A stretch of DNA of 64,000 nt from Gibbsiella quercinecans. GTDB lineage: Bacteria > Pseudomonadota > Gammaproteobacteria > Enterobacterales > Enterobacteriaceae. Numbering within the stretch: position 1 is the stretch's first letter; the number at the start of each line of letters is the position of its first letter. A program made the position numbers and the translations under genes. The DNA lies in the NCBI RefSeq assembly GCF_002291425.1, contig NZ_CP014136.1, positions 248,001 through 312,000 of the forward strand, written 5' to 3'. Below the pieces are notes generated by a model that did not search any database, was not told the origin of the DNA, and was given only the letters and a program-made list of their open reading frames with translations. Below, one piece after another: positions 27,305 to 36,222 of the stretch.

Positions 27305-28627
27305 TTATTCAGCGGCCACAGCGGCATTCACCTTATTAGCGGCAATCACAAACGGTAGATAAATCAGGGTAGAAACACCCAGGCATAGGAAACCGACACA
27401 CAGCGCCAACCAGTTGCCGCCGGTGCCGAAGAAGGCGATAAGCGGGCCCGGCGTCGTCCACGGCACGGCATAAGCGACAGGTGGAATAAACTCCATGCTG
27501 ATAAAGAAATAACCAATCAGTGCGTTAACAAAAGGCACCAGGATAAACGGAATAACCAGAATCGGGTTCAGCACAATCGGCAGACCAAACATCACGGGTT
27601 CATTAATATTAAACAGGCCGGGTACGAAAGACATTTTCGCCAGGCTACGGTAATCTTGGCGCCGGGAGGCGATAAAGATCGCCAGCAACAGGCCCAGCGT
27701 CATTCCCGACCCGCCGCAGTTGGCGAAGGCATCGTTGATACTACTCCAGGTTATCGGATACGGCGCTCCCCAGGTGGTTCCGTGCGAAGCGGTGTAGGCG
27801 AGGTTTTCCAGGTTAGCTTCCGAGAAAATCATTTCACGAATCGTGGCAATCGTATTTGGCCCATGAATTCCCAGGATCCAAAGGAAGTTAGTCACTACAC
27901 CAAGAATCAATACCGTGACGATATTGGTTCCCATCTCTTTTAACGGCGCCTGGATCAAGGAGTAGATCAGATCGTTAAGCCCATTAGGTGAAATCTTCGT
28001 CAACAGGTAGTTGGCGATAGAAAAGAAAACCATCACACAGAAAATCGGCAAAAGCACTTTAAACGACCGCGTCACCGCAGGTGGCACTGCGGCCGGCATG
28101 TTAATCGTAACCCTTGGATTACGTGCCAGGCGGCAAAAGACTTCGCTGGCGATCAGCGCGACGATGATGGCAACAAACAGCCCTTGTGGCCCAAGGTATT
28201 TGGTGGTCAGATAGGCTTGGCCGTCAATAATGGTGTAAGGCGTATACACCACGAAGAATGCGCCAATCGTCGTCAGGCCGCAGAGCAAATCGTCTTGCTG
28301 ATAGCTAATCGCGATATTTCGCGCCACCAGGAAAGCAATTAATAGCGCCATGATATTGACTGAACCGTTCATTACCGGGGTAAAAACTTGCTGTGCATCG
28401 GCCAGATGCGGAAATATCTCCCCTAAATGTAGGAGACTGGCGATAAAACCATCGGGGGATAAAATAGCAAAATTGATGAGAATAATCAGAGAACTGGCCA
28501 TGACAATCGGAAAAGACAAAATAAACGCATCCCGGATTGCCGATACATGGATCTGCGAATTTAATTTTATTGCGATGGGAACAAGGATTTTTTCCATGCC
28601 TCGTTCAAAAGCGCCCATAAAACTCAT
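27305..28627 (-). CDS. PTS cellobiose/beta-glucoside-type IIC permease
   Basis: A 440-residue polytopic membrane component of the lactose/cellobiose PTS family (CelB/ChbC type), which moves the sugar across the inner membrane while IIB phosphorylates it. Ten or so hydrophobic helices are seen, with the family's N-E-P-V-M-F-G-L-P motif (substrate site, near residue 345). The start begins with an amphipathic stretch (M-E-K-I-L-V-P-I-A-I-K-L-N). It lies between IIB and IIA genes in the same operon. Confidence 0.9.
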   Translation of the reverse strand: MSFMGAFERGMEKILVPIAIKLNSQIHVSAIRDAFILSFPIVMASSLIILINFAILSPDGFIASLLHLGEIFPHLADAQQVFTPVMNGSVNIMALLIAFLVARNIAISYQQDDLLCGLTTIGAFFVVYTPYTIIDGQAYLTTKYLGPQGLFVAIIVALIASEVFCRLARNPRVTINMPAAVPPAVTRSFKVLLPIFCVMVFFSIANYLLTKISPNGLNDLIYSLIQAPLKEMGTNIVTVLILGVVTNFLWILGIHGPNTIATIREMIFSEANLENLAYTASHGTTWGAPYPITWSSINDAFANCGGSGMTLGLLLAIFIASRRQDYRSLAKMSFVPGLFNINEPVMFGLPIVLNPILVIPFILVPFVNALIGYFFISMEFIPPVAYAVPWTTPGPLIAFFGTGGNWLALCVGFLCLGVSTLIYLPFVIAANKVNAAVAAE

Positions 28628-28736
28628 GATAAATCCCTATATTCAATCATTAAATATAATTTATTCAGGAAACGTACATAGACTAATAGCGCCAGTAATA
28701 AGACCTTTCATTGCAACCTGAAAATCAACTGAAGGA

Positions 28737-29069
28737 TTATTTTTTCGCCAGTAACGCCAGCGCAAATTCCAACACTGCCTTGCCATTCATTTCTCCATAA
28801 GACTTCATATCAATAACCGCTACTGGCAGCAAACCTTGCGCCACATCCTCTATTTCTTTTTTCTGAAAACGCACCTGTGGCCCAAGCAGAACAACATCAA
28901 CTTCATTTTTTTTGATTTTTTCCTTGGCCTCAGAAATAGCCAGCGCATTGATATTCACTGAAATGTTTTCGCCTTGAGCATACACTTTCATTCGATTAAC
29001 CAGCATGCTGGTCGACATCCCAGCCGCACATACTAATAATATATTAGTCACGCCATTCATCCTTTTCAT
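28737..29069 (-). CDS. PTS lactose/cellobiose-type IIB component
   Basis: A 110-residue IIB protein with the phosphocysteine loop L-L-V-C-A-A-G-M-S-T-S-M-L-V near the N-terminus and the later D-V-V-L-L-G-P-Q-V region typical of cellobiose IIB. First gene of the operon IIB-IIC-IIA-(porin stump)-GH1. The start could also be the Met three codons later; neither has an ideal ribosome binding site. Confidence 0.88.
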   Translation of the reverse strand: MKRMNGVTNILLVCAAGMSTSMLVNRMKVYAQGENISVNINALAISEAKEKIKKNEVDVVLLGPQVRFQKKEIEDVAQGLLPVAVIDMKSYGEMNGKAVLEFALALLAKK

Positions 29070-29116
29070 TTAACGACATTAATTGACAGGTACTTTAATA
29101 AGTATAAATATGTGCA

Positions 29117-29136
29117 ACTGTGAAGCAGATCACAGT
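29117..29136. promoter_or_regulatory. CRP-binding site of the beta-glucoside PTS operon
   Basis: AACTGTGA-N4-6-TCACAGTT: TGTGA at 29119-29123 and TCACA at 29130-29134 with the canonical 6-bp spacer and flanks that extend the palindrome to 8-bp arms. It is centred about 57 bp upstream of the IIB start, with a TATTAA on the minus strand at the distance of a class II promoter. Cyclic-AMP-CRP activation is therefore likely. Confidence 0.8.
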
Positions 29137-29246
29137 TAGAAATTGTAAAGTCGTTCAAAAAAAGCCTAAACTATGAACCTATTTTTTTAGAAATTAATGG
29201 ATTAATGATAACATCATGTTCTATAAGGCCCCCAAGAGGTTCATAA

Positions 29247-29984
29247 ATGATCTATAAGAACATAATCAATATGCTTAAAATAGAAATCAATGGTTCTAAT
29301 TATAACATTGGGGATTTCCTTCCATCGGAGAAAGAGCTGGCCAAGCAATACGCCATCTCACGTAACACGCTTCGTAAAGCACTGAAAGAATTGGAAGATG
29401 ATGGATGGATTGAACGACGTCATGGTTCAGGAAGCTGGATCAAGAAAAAATACTTTCAGACAGCAACCAACCGTTCAGATAGCTTTAGCTTTACACAGAT
29501 TGTTAATAGTGAAAATAAAACGCCGTCTAGCCAGGTGCTTAAATTCGAGTTACAGCATGCCTCTGAGGAAATCTCGAAGATGCTTCAACTTCTCCCTGGG
29601 GAACCGGTCTACTATGTAAAAAGATTACGCCTTATCAACAATATTCCCATACAGTTAGAAGAAAGCTGGATGTCAGCAACCCGTTTTCCTGAACTGTCAT
29701 TTTCGCATGTCTTACAATCAAAATATTCATACATAGAGGATAAATGCGGGGTAAAAATAAAAGGGAGTTATCAATCTGTGTTAGCCATGAATCCTTCTGT
29801 AGAATTAGCCACTATTTTAAGGACTAGCACGCAAGATCCAATTATAAAAATGTATACCCAAGCCGTTGATGAGGAAGACCATCCCATTGACTACTCAATT
29901 CTTTATACCAATATGTATGAATTCCAGATAAAATATTACTTCCCACGAAACTTTAGCGCTGAGGGGAATACCTTCATAGAATGA
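29247..29984 (+). CDS. GntR/UTRA-family regulator of the beta-glucoside operon
   Basis: A 245-residue regulator of the HutC subfamily. Residues 1-70 form the GntR winged helix (L-P-S-E-K-E-L-A-K-Q-Y-A-I-S-R-N-T-L-R-K-A-L), and residues 85-235 form a UTRA effector domain (V-Y-Y-V-K-R-L-R-L-I-N-N-I-P). It is divergent from the PTS genes and probably represses them until a phosphorylated sugar binds. The start is preceded by AAGAGG. Its coding sequence is AT-rich compared with its neighbours. Around the start an imperfect inverted repeat (TGTTCTATAAG / CTATAAGAACA, 29218-29264) could be its own operator. Confidence 0.85.
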   Translation: MIYKNIINMLKIEINGSNYNIGDFLPSEKELAKQYAISRNTLRKALKELEDDGWIERRHGSGSWIKKKYFQTATNRSDSFSFTQIVNSENKTPSSQVLKFELQHASEEISKMLQLLPGEPVYYVKRLRLINNIPIQLEESWMSATRFPELSFSHVLQSKYSYIEDKCGVKIKGSYQSVLAMNPSVELATILRTSTQDPIIKMYTQAVDEEDHPIDYSILYTNMYEFQIKYYFPRNFSAEGNTFIE

Positions 29985-30140
29985 CATGTTGCGACTGTTT
30001 ACTTTATTTACACGGTTTGCATCCACAACGATAAAAGCCACGCGGGCTTAACCTTTACTGCCAAACGGCTTCTGCTACAGTTTTTTGTCGTTTACCGGGC
30101 TCATCGTGCTGTTTCGCCATGCTTATTCCCCAACAGTGTA
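29985..30140. other. Intergenic region between convergent gntR and nitroreductase genes
   Basis: No gene seen in this stretch; it contains only the 3' ends' flanks. Confidence 0.3.
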
Positions 30141-30180
30141 AAAAGCAGCAGGCCGGGCATCATCCCCTGCCCGGCCTGCT
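30141..30180 (-). terminator. Terminator of the nitroreductase gene
   Basis: Perfect 13-bp stem AGCAGGCCGGGCA / TGCCCGGCCTGCT with an 8-nt loop. Read leftward it is followed by GCTTTTT, a fair U-tract. Confidence 0.75.
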
Positions 30181-30219
30181 GGTCGTTAATAGGCTTGCGC
30201 CGCGCAAACGCGGCATGGC

Positions 30220-30807
30220 TTACAGCTTAACGTTCAACCCTTCGGCGACCGTATCAGCTACCGCCAGGCGGCCGCTTTGGGCCTCCTTCTGCTGCAGGAA
30301 GTCCGGCAGCAGCGCCTTATCGCCGGGCTTGCCGATGGCGATCATACCGTGCACCGCATAGTTGTCCGGCAGCTTTAACGCCGCTTTGATCTTGTCATGG
30401 TGCACGCCACCCATGCAGTGGGTCTGCCAACCTTTGAGATGCGCCTGCAGCGCCAGGTTGGCCCAGGCGGCGCCGGTATCAAACGCATGGCTCGGGTTGC
30501 TGACTTCGCGCTCACCATTCTGGCTGGTGGTCTTCGACACCACCACCACCAGCGCCGAGGCGTGCTGCGCCCAGCCGCGGTTGAAATCAATCAGAAAATC
30601 CAGGTAATCGCCCCAGCTGGCGGAGCCGTTCTTGCTATAGCTAAAGCGCCACGGCTGAAGATTATAGGCGGAAGGTGCCCAGCGCGCGGCTTCAAACAGA
30701 CTCAGCAGGGTTTCATCATCGATCGCATCATTCTTCAACGCGCGCGGCGACCAACGTTCAACAAACTGTGCATCTATCGGGTACTCGGGGGTTCTTAGCT
30801 GGCTCAT
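30220..30807 (-). CDS. Nitroreductase-family flavoprotein
   Basis: A 195-residue FMN-dependent oxidoreductase of the nitroreductase superfamily. It shows the N-terminal R-W-S-P-R-A phosphate-binding arginines, A-R-W-A-P-S-A-Y-N-L-Q-P-W-R, and near the end the I-A-I-G-K-P-G segment. Typical substrates are nitro compounds or quinones, with NAD(P)H as donor; the true substrate is unknown. The ATG two codons into the frame was chosen because of spacing from GAGAG. It is monocistronic, ended by a strong hairpin. Confidence 0.8.
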   Translation of the reverse strand: MSQLRTPEYPIDAQFVERWSPRALKNDAIDDETLLSLFEAARWAPSAYNLQPWRFSYSKNGSASWGDYLDFLIDFNRGWAQHASALVVVVSKTTSQNGEREVSNPSHAFDTGAAWANLALQAHLKGWQTHCMGGVHHDKIKAALKLPDNYAVHGMIAIGKPGDKALLPDFLQQKEAQSGRLAVADTVAEGLNVKL

Positions 30808-30909
30808 AAGCATCTCTCATGATGTAAACAGAAGGTAAACCGCTTGATAATCCCATATGTCAGGTGAAAAAAATTTCGATTTTGTGCCATCCCGCACATT
30901 AAACACCGC

Positions 30910-31938
30910 CTAGCTCAGGCGCCGCAGGTAAGGCGGTAGATCCGGCTCGGGCAGGACGGAAAGCACCTTCAAGCGCTGCAAGGTCCGCGTCTGGGCCCGG
31001 TTGAGGTGTTCCTGCAGGCCGAGCGCGGCGGAGTCATACGCCCCCTGCAGCAACAGTTGCAGCACCAGCCGGTGCTCATTGAGCATCGCCGCCTCCACGT
31101 TAACCCCGAGCGTGTCATAGAAGATACGCGTGACGATCAGCGGTGATTGGCTTTGGCGCAACATCGCCAGCAGGGTTTTGTTGCCGGCCGGCGCCAGGCA
31201 AAGAATATGCAGATCCTCTTCTACCTGTTCCAGCAGCGCCAGGCTAAAACGGCCCTGCTCTAGCTGTTCCAGGCGCGCCAGCGCCGCCAGCAGTTGCTCG
31301 CGCGCCACGCCCGGAGCGGCTTTGCGCAGCGCAATTGGCTCCAGGCTGGCGCGAATTTCATAGTGATCGGCGATCTGGCGCGCCGTCAGCGGCCCGGCCA
31401 GCCACTGCGAGTACGGCTCCTTTTCCACCAGGCCGCGATCGCGCAGCCGCATCAGCGCCTCACGGATAATGCTGCGGCTAACGTTGTAAAACGCCGCGGC
31501 GTGCCCTTCATTCACCTGATAATGGCCAAACACCATGCAGGTAGAGAGCGCTTCCTGCAGATCGCTGAACACCTTTTCACCGGTGCTGCGTGTATCCACC
31601 AGAGCTTCCTGTTGATCCAGCCCCAGCACGGCGCGGTTAAGCGGCAAGCGCTGCGGCTCCACCGTTTGCCCAGCGCCGGCGACCATAAAGCCACGCCCTT
31701 CAAACCGGGTTATCAGCCCTTCTTCATGCAGCAGCCCCAGCGCACGGCGCACCGGCACCCGGCTGGTGCCGAAGACCTCGGCCAGCGGCCCTTCCAGCAG
31801 CACCAGCCCGGCCGGCACCGCACCACTGCGGATTGCGTCATCCAGCACCTGACGGATCGTCTCATAACGCGCCGCCGCCCGCGTTTCCCCGCCGTTTTTT
31901 TCCGCTATGGCTTTTTCCATCCGTTTGTAACCCAGCAA
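30910..31938 (-). CDS. GntR/FCD-family regulator with two winged-helix domains
   Basis: A 342-residue regulator with three parts. Residues about 24-88 form a GntR-type winged helix (S-R-V-P-V-R-R-A-L-G-L-L-H-E-E-G-L-I). Residues about 118-182 form a second one (V-S-R-S-I-I-R-E-A-L-M-R-L-R-D-R-G-L-V). Residues 185-320 form an all-helical FCD-type effector domain (Y-E-I-R-A-S-L-E-P). FadR/FCD regulators are normally about 230-260 residues with a single winged helix. The TTG start follows GAGG; a Met six codons later is an alternative. It is divergent from the deacetylase-MFS-SDR operon and is its likely regulator. Confidence 0.8.
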   Translation of the reverse strand: MLGYKRMEKAIAEKNGGETRAAARYETIRQVLDDAIRSGAVPAGLVLLEGPLAEVFGTSRVPVRRALGLLHEEGLITRFEGRGFMVAGAGQTVEPQRLPLNRAVLGLDQQEALVDTRSTGEKVFSDLQEALSTCMVFGHYQVNEGHAAAFYNVSRSIIREALMRLRDRGLVEKEPYSQWLAGPLTARQIADHYEIRASLEPIALRKAAPGVAREQLLAALARLEQLEQGRFSLALLEQVEEDLHILCLAPAGNKTLLAMLRQSQSPLIVTRIFYDTLGVNVEAAMLNEHRLVLQLLLQGAYDSAALGLQEHLNRAQTRTLQRLKVLSVLPEPDLPPYLRRLS

Positions 31939-32366
31939 CCGTCCTCAGGTGAATAACAGGCATTATGGCACACTCCTGCCGCCAGTTGGCGCGCCCGATA
32001 CCTTGCCCCCGGATCGCACAACGCTCTCATACCGCGCACAATAATGGATCGTTAATGCAAAAATTCATTTTATCACCATGGGCGGCCAGGTGCCGGCTCA
32101 CGCTTGGAACAGACAAATCGTCGAATTTTAACGCCATAAATAACATCAGGTTAGCCACTCTCCCGCCTCCAAGCGCCATTTTTAGCCCTTTATTCCGCCG
32201 ACTTGGCATTTTGCTTGCTTGCATAAAATGTACATTTATATAAAAGATACATTTTAAAGATCATTAAATGAACAATTTTCTGCCGCAGGCGGCGTGAGCA
32301 ACGATTTTCAACCGGCGGCCGCGGCTGCCGATACCCGCGATAACTCGCAAACCAGGAGAAAACACC
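31939..32366. other. Divergent regulatory region of the deacetylase operon
   Basis: No gene. The segment 32200-32270 is AT-rich and holds the 8-bp inverted repeat described at 32225-32255. The left part (31970-32060) is GC-rich without recognisable elements. It should carry promoters for the double-winged-helix regulator and for the operon starting at 32367. Confidence 0.4.
32225..32255. promoter_or_regulatory. Inverted repeat, candidate operator
   Basis: AAAATGTA (32225-32232) and TACATTTT (32248-32255) are perfect complements separated by 15 bases, in the AT-rich part of the divergent region. The repeat could be bound by the adjacent regulator, which has two DNA-binding domains. This is inference. 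Confidence 0.4.
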
Positions 32367-33248
32367 ATGGCTAAAGACATACTGTGTGCATTTGGCGTTG
32401 ACGTGGATGCCGTTGCCGGCTGGCTGGGCTCTTACGGTGGGGAAGACTCCCCGGATGATATCTCACGCGGCTTGTTTGCCGGGGAAGTGGGCGCCCCGCG
32501 CCTGCTGAAGCTGTTTGCCGATCACAATCTGCGCACCACCTGGTTTATCCCAGGGCATTCCATCGAAACCTTCCCGCAACAAATGAAAGCGGTGGCGGAG
32601 GCCGGGCACGAAATCGGCGTGCATGGCTACAGCCATGAAAACCCGATCGCCATGACGCCAGTGCAGGAAGAAGCCGTGCTGGATCGCTGTATCGAGTTGG
32701 TGACGCAACTGGCCGGCAAACGCCCGACTGGCTACGTCGCCCCGTGGTGGGAATTTAGCAACGTCACCAACGAACTGCTGCTCAAAAAGGGCATCAAGTA
32801 CGATCACAGCCTGATGCACAACGATTTCCACCCTTATTATGTGCGCGTAGGCGACAGTTGGACGCGCATCGACTATAGCCAGCAGCCCGACAGTTGGATG
32901 AAACCGCTGCAGCGCGGCGAGGAAACCGATCTGGTCGAGATCCCCGCCAATTGGTACCTGGACGATCTGCCGCCGATGATGTTCATCAAGAAATCCCCCA
33001 ACAGCCACGGCTTCGTCAACCCACGCCACCTGGAAGAAATGTGGCGCGATCAGTTCGACTGGGTGTACCGCGAAAACGACTACGCGGTGTTCACCATGAC
33101 GATCCACCCCGACGTTTCCGGCCGCCCGCAGGTGCTGCTGATGCTGGAACGGCTGATCAAGCACATCCAGAGCCATGAAGGCGTGCGCTTCGTGACCTTC
33201 GATGAAATTGCCGATGACTTCCTGCGCCGCAAACCGCGCACGGTCTGA
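32367..33248 (+). CDS. Polysaccharide-deacetylase-fold amidohydrolase (PuuE-like)
   Basis: A 293-residue cytosolic protein of the NodB/polysaccharide deacetylase superfamily. It has an early F-G-V-D-V-D-A motif (catalytic/metal Asp), T-T-W-F-I-P-G-H, and the metal-ligand motif [10 protein letters not shown], then Y-V-A-P-W-W. Lacking a signal peptide, it belongs with the PuuE/imidase-like subgroup acting on small C-N substrates, rather than with peptidoglycan or chitin deacetylases. The first gene of a seven-gene operon; AGGAGA seven bases upstream of the ATG. The substrate is unknown. Confidence 0.75.
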   Translation: MAKDILCAFGVDVDAVAGWLGSYGGEDSPDDISRGLFAGEVGAPRLLKLFADHNLRTTWFIPGHSIETFPQQMKAVAEAGHEIGVHGYSHENPIAMTPVQEEAVLDRCIELVTQLAGKRPTGYVAPWWEFSNVTNELLLKKGIKYDHSLMHNDFHPYYVRVGDSWTRIDYSQQPDSWMKPLQRGEETDLVEIPANWYLDDLPPMMFIKKSPNSHGFVNPRHLEEMWRDQFDWVYRENDYAVFTMTIHPDVSGRPQVLLMLERLIKHIQSHEGVRFVTFDEIADDFLRRKPRTV

Positions 33249-33283
33249 GCCTGATTCACCCTATTGAATGAGTGACAGCAAAC

Positions 33284-34624
33284 ATGAACATCTACACAAA
33301 AACCACGGTCAACGGCTGGCAACCCCAGCAACTCACCATCAGGGATGTTAAATTCGCCACTTGGATCGCGTTCTTTGCCTGGGTATTCGCCGTCTATGAT
33401 TTTATTCTGTTCGGCACCCTGCTGCCGGAAATCGGCGCGCATTTCGGCTGGAACGAAGTGGAACAGGCAGAGCTGGCCACCTGGGTCGCGGTGGGCGGTG
33501 CGGTGATCGCGCTGGCTATCGGCCCATTGGTCGACAGGCTTGGGCGGCGGCTGGGCATTGTTTTCACCGTCGGTGGTGCCGCCGTGTGTTCGTTGCTGAC
33601 CGCCTTCGGCGGCGGCTGGAGCAAAGGCGCGCTGATCGGCATCCGCTCGGTCGCCGGGCTGGGCTATGCCGAACAGACGGTAAATGCCACTTACCTTACC
33701 GAAATGTATGCTGCCATCAACGATCCAAAACTGAACCGCCGCAAAGGCTTTATCTACAGCCTGGTGCAGGGCGGCTGGCCCATTGGCGCGTTGGTCGCTT
33801 CAGCATTGACGGCGCTGTTGATGCCGCTCATTGGCTGGCAGGGCAGCTTTATCTTCGCCGCCCTGCCGTCATTTGTCATCGCGTTGCTGGCGATGAAGCT
33901 GAAAGAAACCCCACAGTTCCAAATCCACCGCCATATCCACCAGTTGCACAAGGCCGGCGAGGCGCAACAGGCCCGGCAGGTCGCCGACGACTACCAGGTG
34001 GATTACGACACCCATCAGAACGCCGGCCTGGCCGCCGCGTTCCGCGGGGCATCGCTGCGCGCCACGCTGGTGCTGGGAGGCGCATTTCTACTCAACTGGT
34101 TTGCCATTCAGATCTTCAGCGTGCTGGGCACCACGGTGATCACTAAGGTGCACAACGTCTCGTTCGCCAACTCGCTGCTGATTTTGGTGCTCTCCAATCT
34201 GGTGGGCTATTGCGGCTACCTGACGCACGGCTGGCTGGGCGATCGTTTCGGGCGCCGCAACACCATCGCCGTCGGTTGGATGCTCGGCGGGCTGGCATTT
34301 ACCGCCATGCTCTATTGCCCAAGCGATTTCACCATCATCGTTGCGCTGTACAGCGTCGGTCTGTTCTTCCTGATCGGCCCTTATGCCGCCGCGCTGTTTT
34401 TCATCAGCGAAAGCTTCCCCACCGCCATTCGCGCCACCGCCGGCGCGTTGATCGCCGCGATGGGGCCGGTCGGGGCAATCATTGCCGGCATTGGCGCCAC
34501 CACCGTACTTGGCGACGGCGGCCACTGGCAAACGGCGGCGCTGCTGTTTGGCGCGATACCCTGTTTTATCTCCGGCATCATTATGCTGTTCGCCCGCCAC
34601 GTGGCCCCGCACAGCGTGAAATAA
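33284..34624 (+). CDS. MFS transporter (sugar/organic-acid porter type)
   Basis: A 446-residue, 12-helix MFS transporter with the loop motif G-P-L-V-D-R-L-G-R-R (between helices 2 and 3) and its repeat G-W-L-G-D-R-F-G-R-R in the second half. This pattern is typical of the metabolite:proton symporters for aromatic or organic acids. The central loop is long and His-rich (Q-I-H-R-H-I-H-Q-L-H-K). Two starts are possible: GTG at 33272 or ATG at 33284; I took the ATG. Placed second in the operon, it probably imports the substrate of the hydrolase or its product. Confidence 0.8.
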   Translation: MNIYTKTTVNGWQPQQLTIRDVKFATWIAFFAWVFAVYDFILFGTLLPEIGAHFGWNEVEQAELATWVAVGGAVIALAIGPLVDRLGRRLGIVFTVGGAAVCSLLTAFGGGWSKGALIGIRSVAGLGYAEQTVNATYLTEMYAAINDPKLNRRKGFIYSLVQGGWPIGALVASALTALLMPLIGWQGSFIFAALPSFVIALLAMKLKETPQFQIHRHIHQLHKAGEAQQARQVADDYQVDYDTHQNAGLAAAFRGASLRATLVLGGAFLLNWFAIQIFSVLGTTVITKVHNVSFANSLLILVLSNLVGYCGYLTHGWLGDRFGRRNTIAVGWMLGGLAFTAMLYCPSDFTIIVALYSVGLFFLIGPYAAALFFISESFPTAIRATAGALIAAMGPVGAIIAGIGATTVLGDGGHWQTAALLFGAIPCFISGIIMLFARHVAPHSVK

Positions 34625-34664
34625 ACCGCGCCGGGGCAACCCCGGCGCCAGGAGAATCGAGCTT

Positions 34665-35438
34665 ATGACTGAACTCAACGGTTCACCGGTCGCGCTGATC
34701 AGCGGCGCGGCCAGCGGCATCGGGCTGGCGCTGGCGCAGGCCTATGCCCGCAACGGCGTACGCGTCGCCGGCGGCTATTATCCGGCCGATCCGCACGATC
34801 CGCGTCAGGCGGCCGCGTCGGTTGATGCCGCCGGCGGCGGCGCGCTATGGCTGGAACTTGACGTCACCGCAACGGCGTCGGTAGACGCCTTCGCCCAGCG
34901 CGCGCTGGAACATTTCGGCCGGATTGATTACGTGGTGGCCAACGCCGGTCTGCTGTACCGCTCGCCCATCGGCGAAATGAGCGATGCCGAGTGGCACAAA
35001 ATGCTGGATGTCGATCTTAGCGGGGTGATGCGCCTGTTTCGCGCGGCGGCCAATCGTATGACGGGCCCCGGCAGTATGGTGGCGATTTCGTCGATCGCCG
35101 GCGCGTTCTACGGCTGGCAGGATCACGCGCATTATGCGGCGGCCAAGGCCGGAGTACCCGGCATCTGCCGTTCAATGGCGGTGGAGCTGGCGCCGCGGGG
35201 GATTCGCTGCAACGCGGTGATCCCAGGGCTTATCGAAACCCCGCAGTCGCTGGATAAGGTCAATTCGCTGGGGCCAGAAGGGCTGGCGAAGGCGGCGCGC
35301 GCTATCCCGTTGGGGCGCGTGGGCCAGCCGCAAGACGTCGCCGGCCTGATTCGTTTCCTCACCAGCGATGACGCGGCCTACATCACCGGGCAAAGCATCA
35401 TCATTGACGGCGGGCTGACGGTCCGCTGGCCTGATTAA
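34665..35438 (+). CDS. Short-chain dehydrogenase/reductase (first of two)
   Basis: A 257-residue SDR with NAD(P) motif S-G-A-A-S-G-I-G, N-A-G in the middle, catalytic Ser in A-I-S-S-I-A-G and Y-A-A-A-K-A-G. The C-terminus I-T-G-Q-S-I-I-I-D-G-G is typical of the classical SDR group. It has an AGGAG binding site. It should oxidise or reduce a hydroxyl/keto intermediate of the pathway; the substrate is unknown. Confidence 0.82.
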   Translation: MTELNGSPVALISGAASGIGLALAQAYARNGVRVAGGYYPADPHDPRQAAASVDAAGGGALWLELDVTATASVDAFAQRALEHFGRIDYVVANAGLLYRSPIGEMSDAEWHKMLDVDLSGVMRLFRAAANRMTGPGSMVAISSIAGAFYGWQDHAHYAAAKAGVPGICRSMAVELAPRGIRCNAVIPGLIETPQSLDKVNSLGPEGLAKAARAIPLGRVGQPQDVAGLIRFLTSDDAAYITGQSIIIDGGLTVRWPD

Positions 35439-35459
35439 CCGCCATCAAGGAGCTACGCT

Positions 35460-36206
35460 ATGTTATTGCAACACCGCCGCGCGCTGGTTACCGGCGCGGC
35501 CAGCGGCATCGGCGCCGCCATCGCCAGTGCCTTCGCCGCTGAAGGCGCCGCGCTGGTGCTCAGCGATCGTAACCCTGCCGGGCTTGCGGCAACGGTTGAG
35601 CATTGCCGTGCGCTGGGCGCCGCCTGCCACGGCGTGATCGCCGACGTCGCCGAACCGGCGGGCGCGCAAAGGGGCGTTGATGAATGCGTGCGCCTGCTCG
35701 GCGGCATAGACATTCTGGTCAATAACGCCGGTATGCTGACGCAGGCGCCCTGCACGGAACTGACGCTGGCCATGTGGGACGAGATGATGGCCGTCGATCT
35801 GCGCAGCGTATTTTTGGCCTCGCAGCGTGCGCTGCCGCATATGCTGCAACAGCGTTGGGGGCGCATCATCAATATCGCTTCGCAATTGGGCATCAAGGGC
35901 GGCGCTGAACTGTGCCATTACGCCGCCGCCAAAGCGGGGGTGATTGGCTTTACCAAATCGCTGGCGCTGGAAACCGCCGGGCAAAACGTGCTGGTGAACG
36001 CCATCGCCCCCGGCCCGATAGAAACCCCGCTGGTCGCCGGCATCAGCAGCGCCTGGAAAAGCGCCAAAGCCCGCGAGCTGCCGCTCGGGCGGTTTGGCCG
36101 CGCCGAAGAGGTCGCCCCGGCGGCGCTGCTGTTAGCAAGCGATCCCGGCGGCAATCTGTTTGTCGGCCAGACGCTGGGGCCAAACTCGGGCGACGTGATG
36201 CCCTGA
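35460..36206 (+). CDS. Short-chain dehydrogenase/reductase (second of two)
   Basis: A 248-residue classical SDR: T-G-A-A-S-G-I-G cofactor motif, N-N-A-G-M, catalytic N-I-A-S-Q and Y-A-A-A-K-A-G, C-terminal V-G-Q-T-L-G-P-N-S-G. It lies 21 bp after the first SDR with AAGGAG before its ATG. The two differ enough to have separate substrates or directions. Confidence 0.82.
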   Translation: MLLQHRRALVTGAASGIGAAIASAFAAEGAALVLSDRNPAGLAATVEHCRALGAACHGVIADVAEPAGAQRGVDECVRLLGGIDILVNNAGMLTQAPCTELTLAMWDEMMAVDLRSVFLASQRALPHMLQQRWGRIINIASQLGIKGGAELCHYAAAKAGVIGFTKSLALETAGQNVLVNAIAPGPIETPLVAGISSAWKSAKARELPLGRFGRAEEVAPAALLLASDPGGNLFVGQTLGPNSGDVMP

Positions 36207-36222
36207 AGACAGGAGAACAGCA

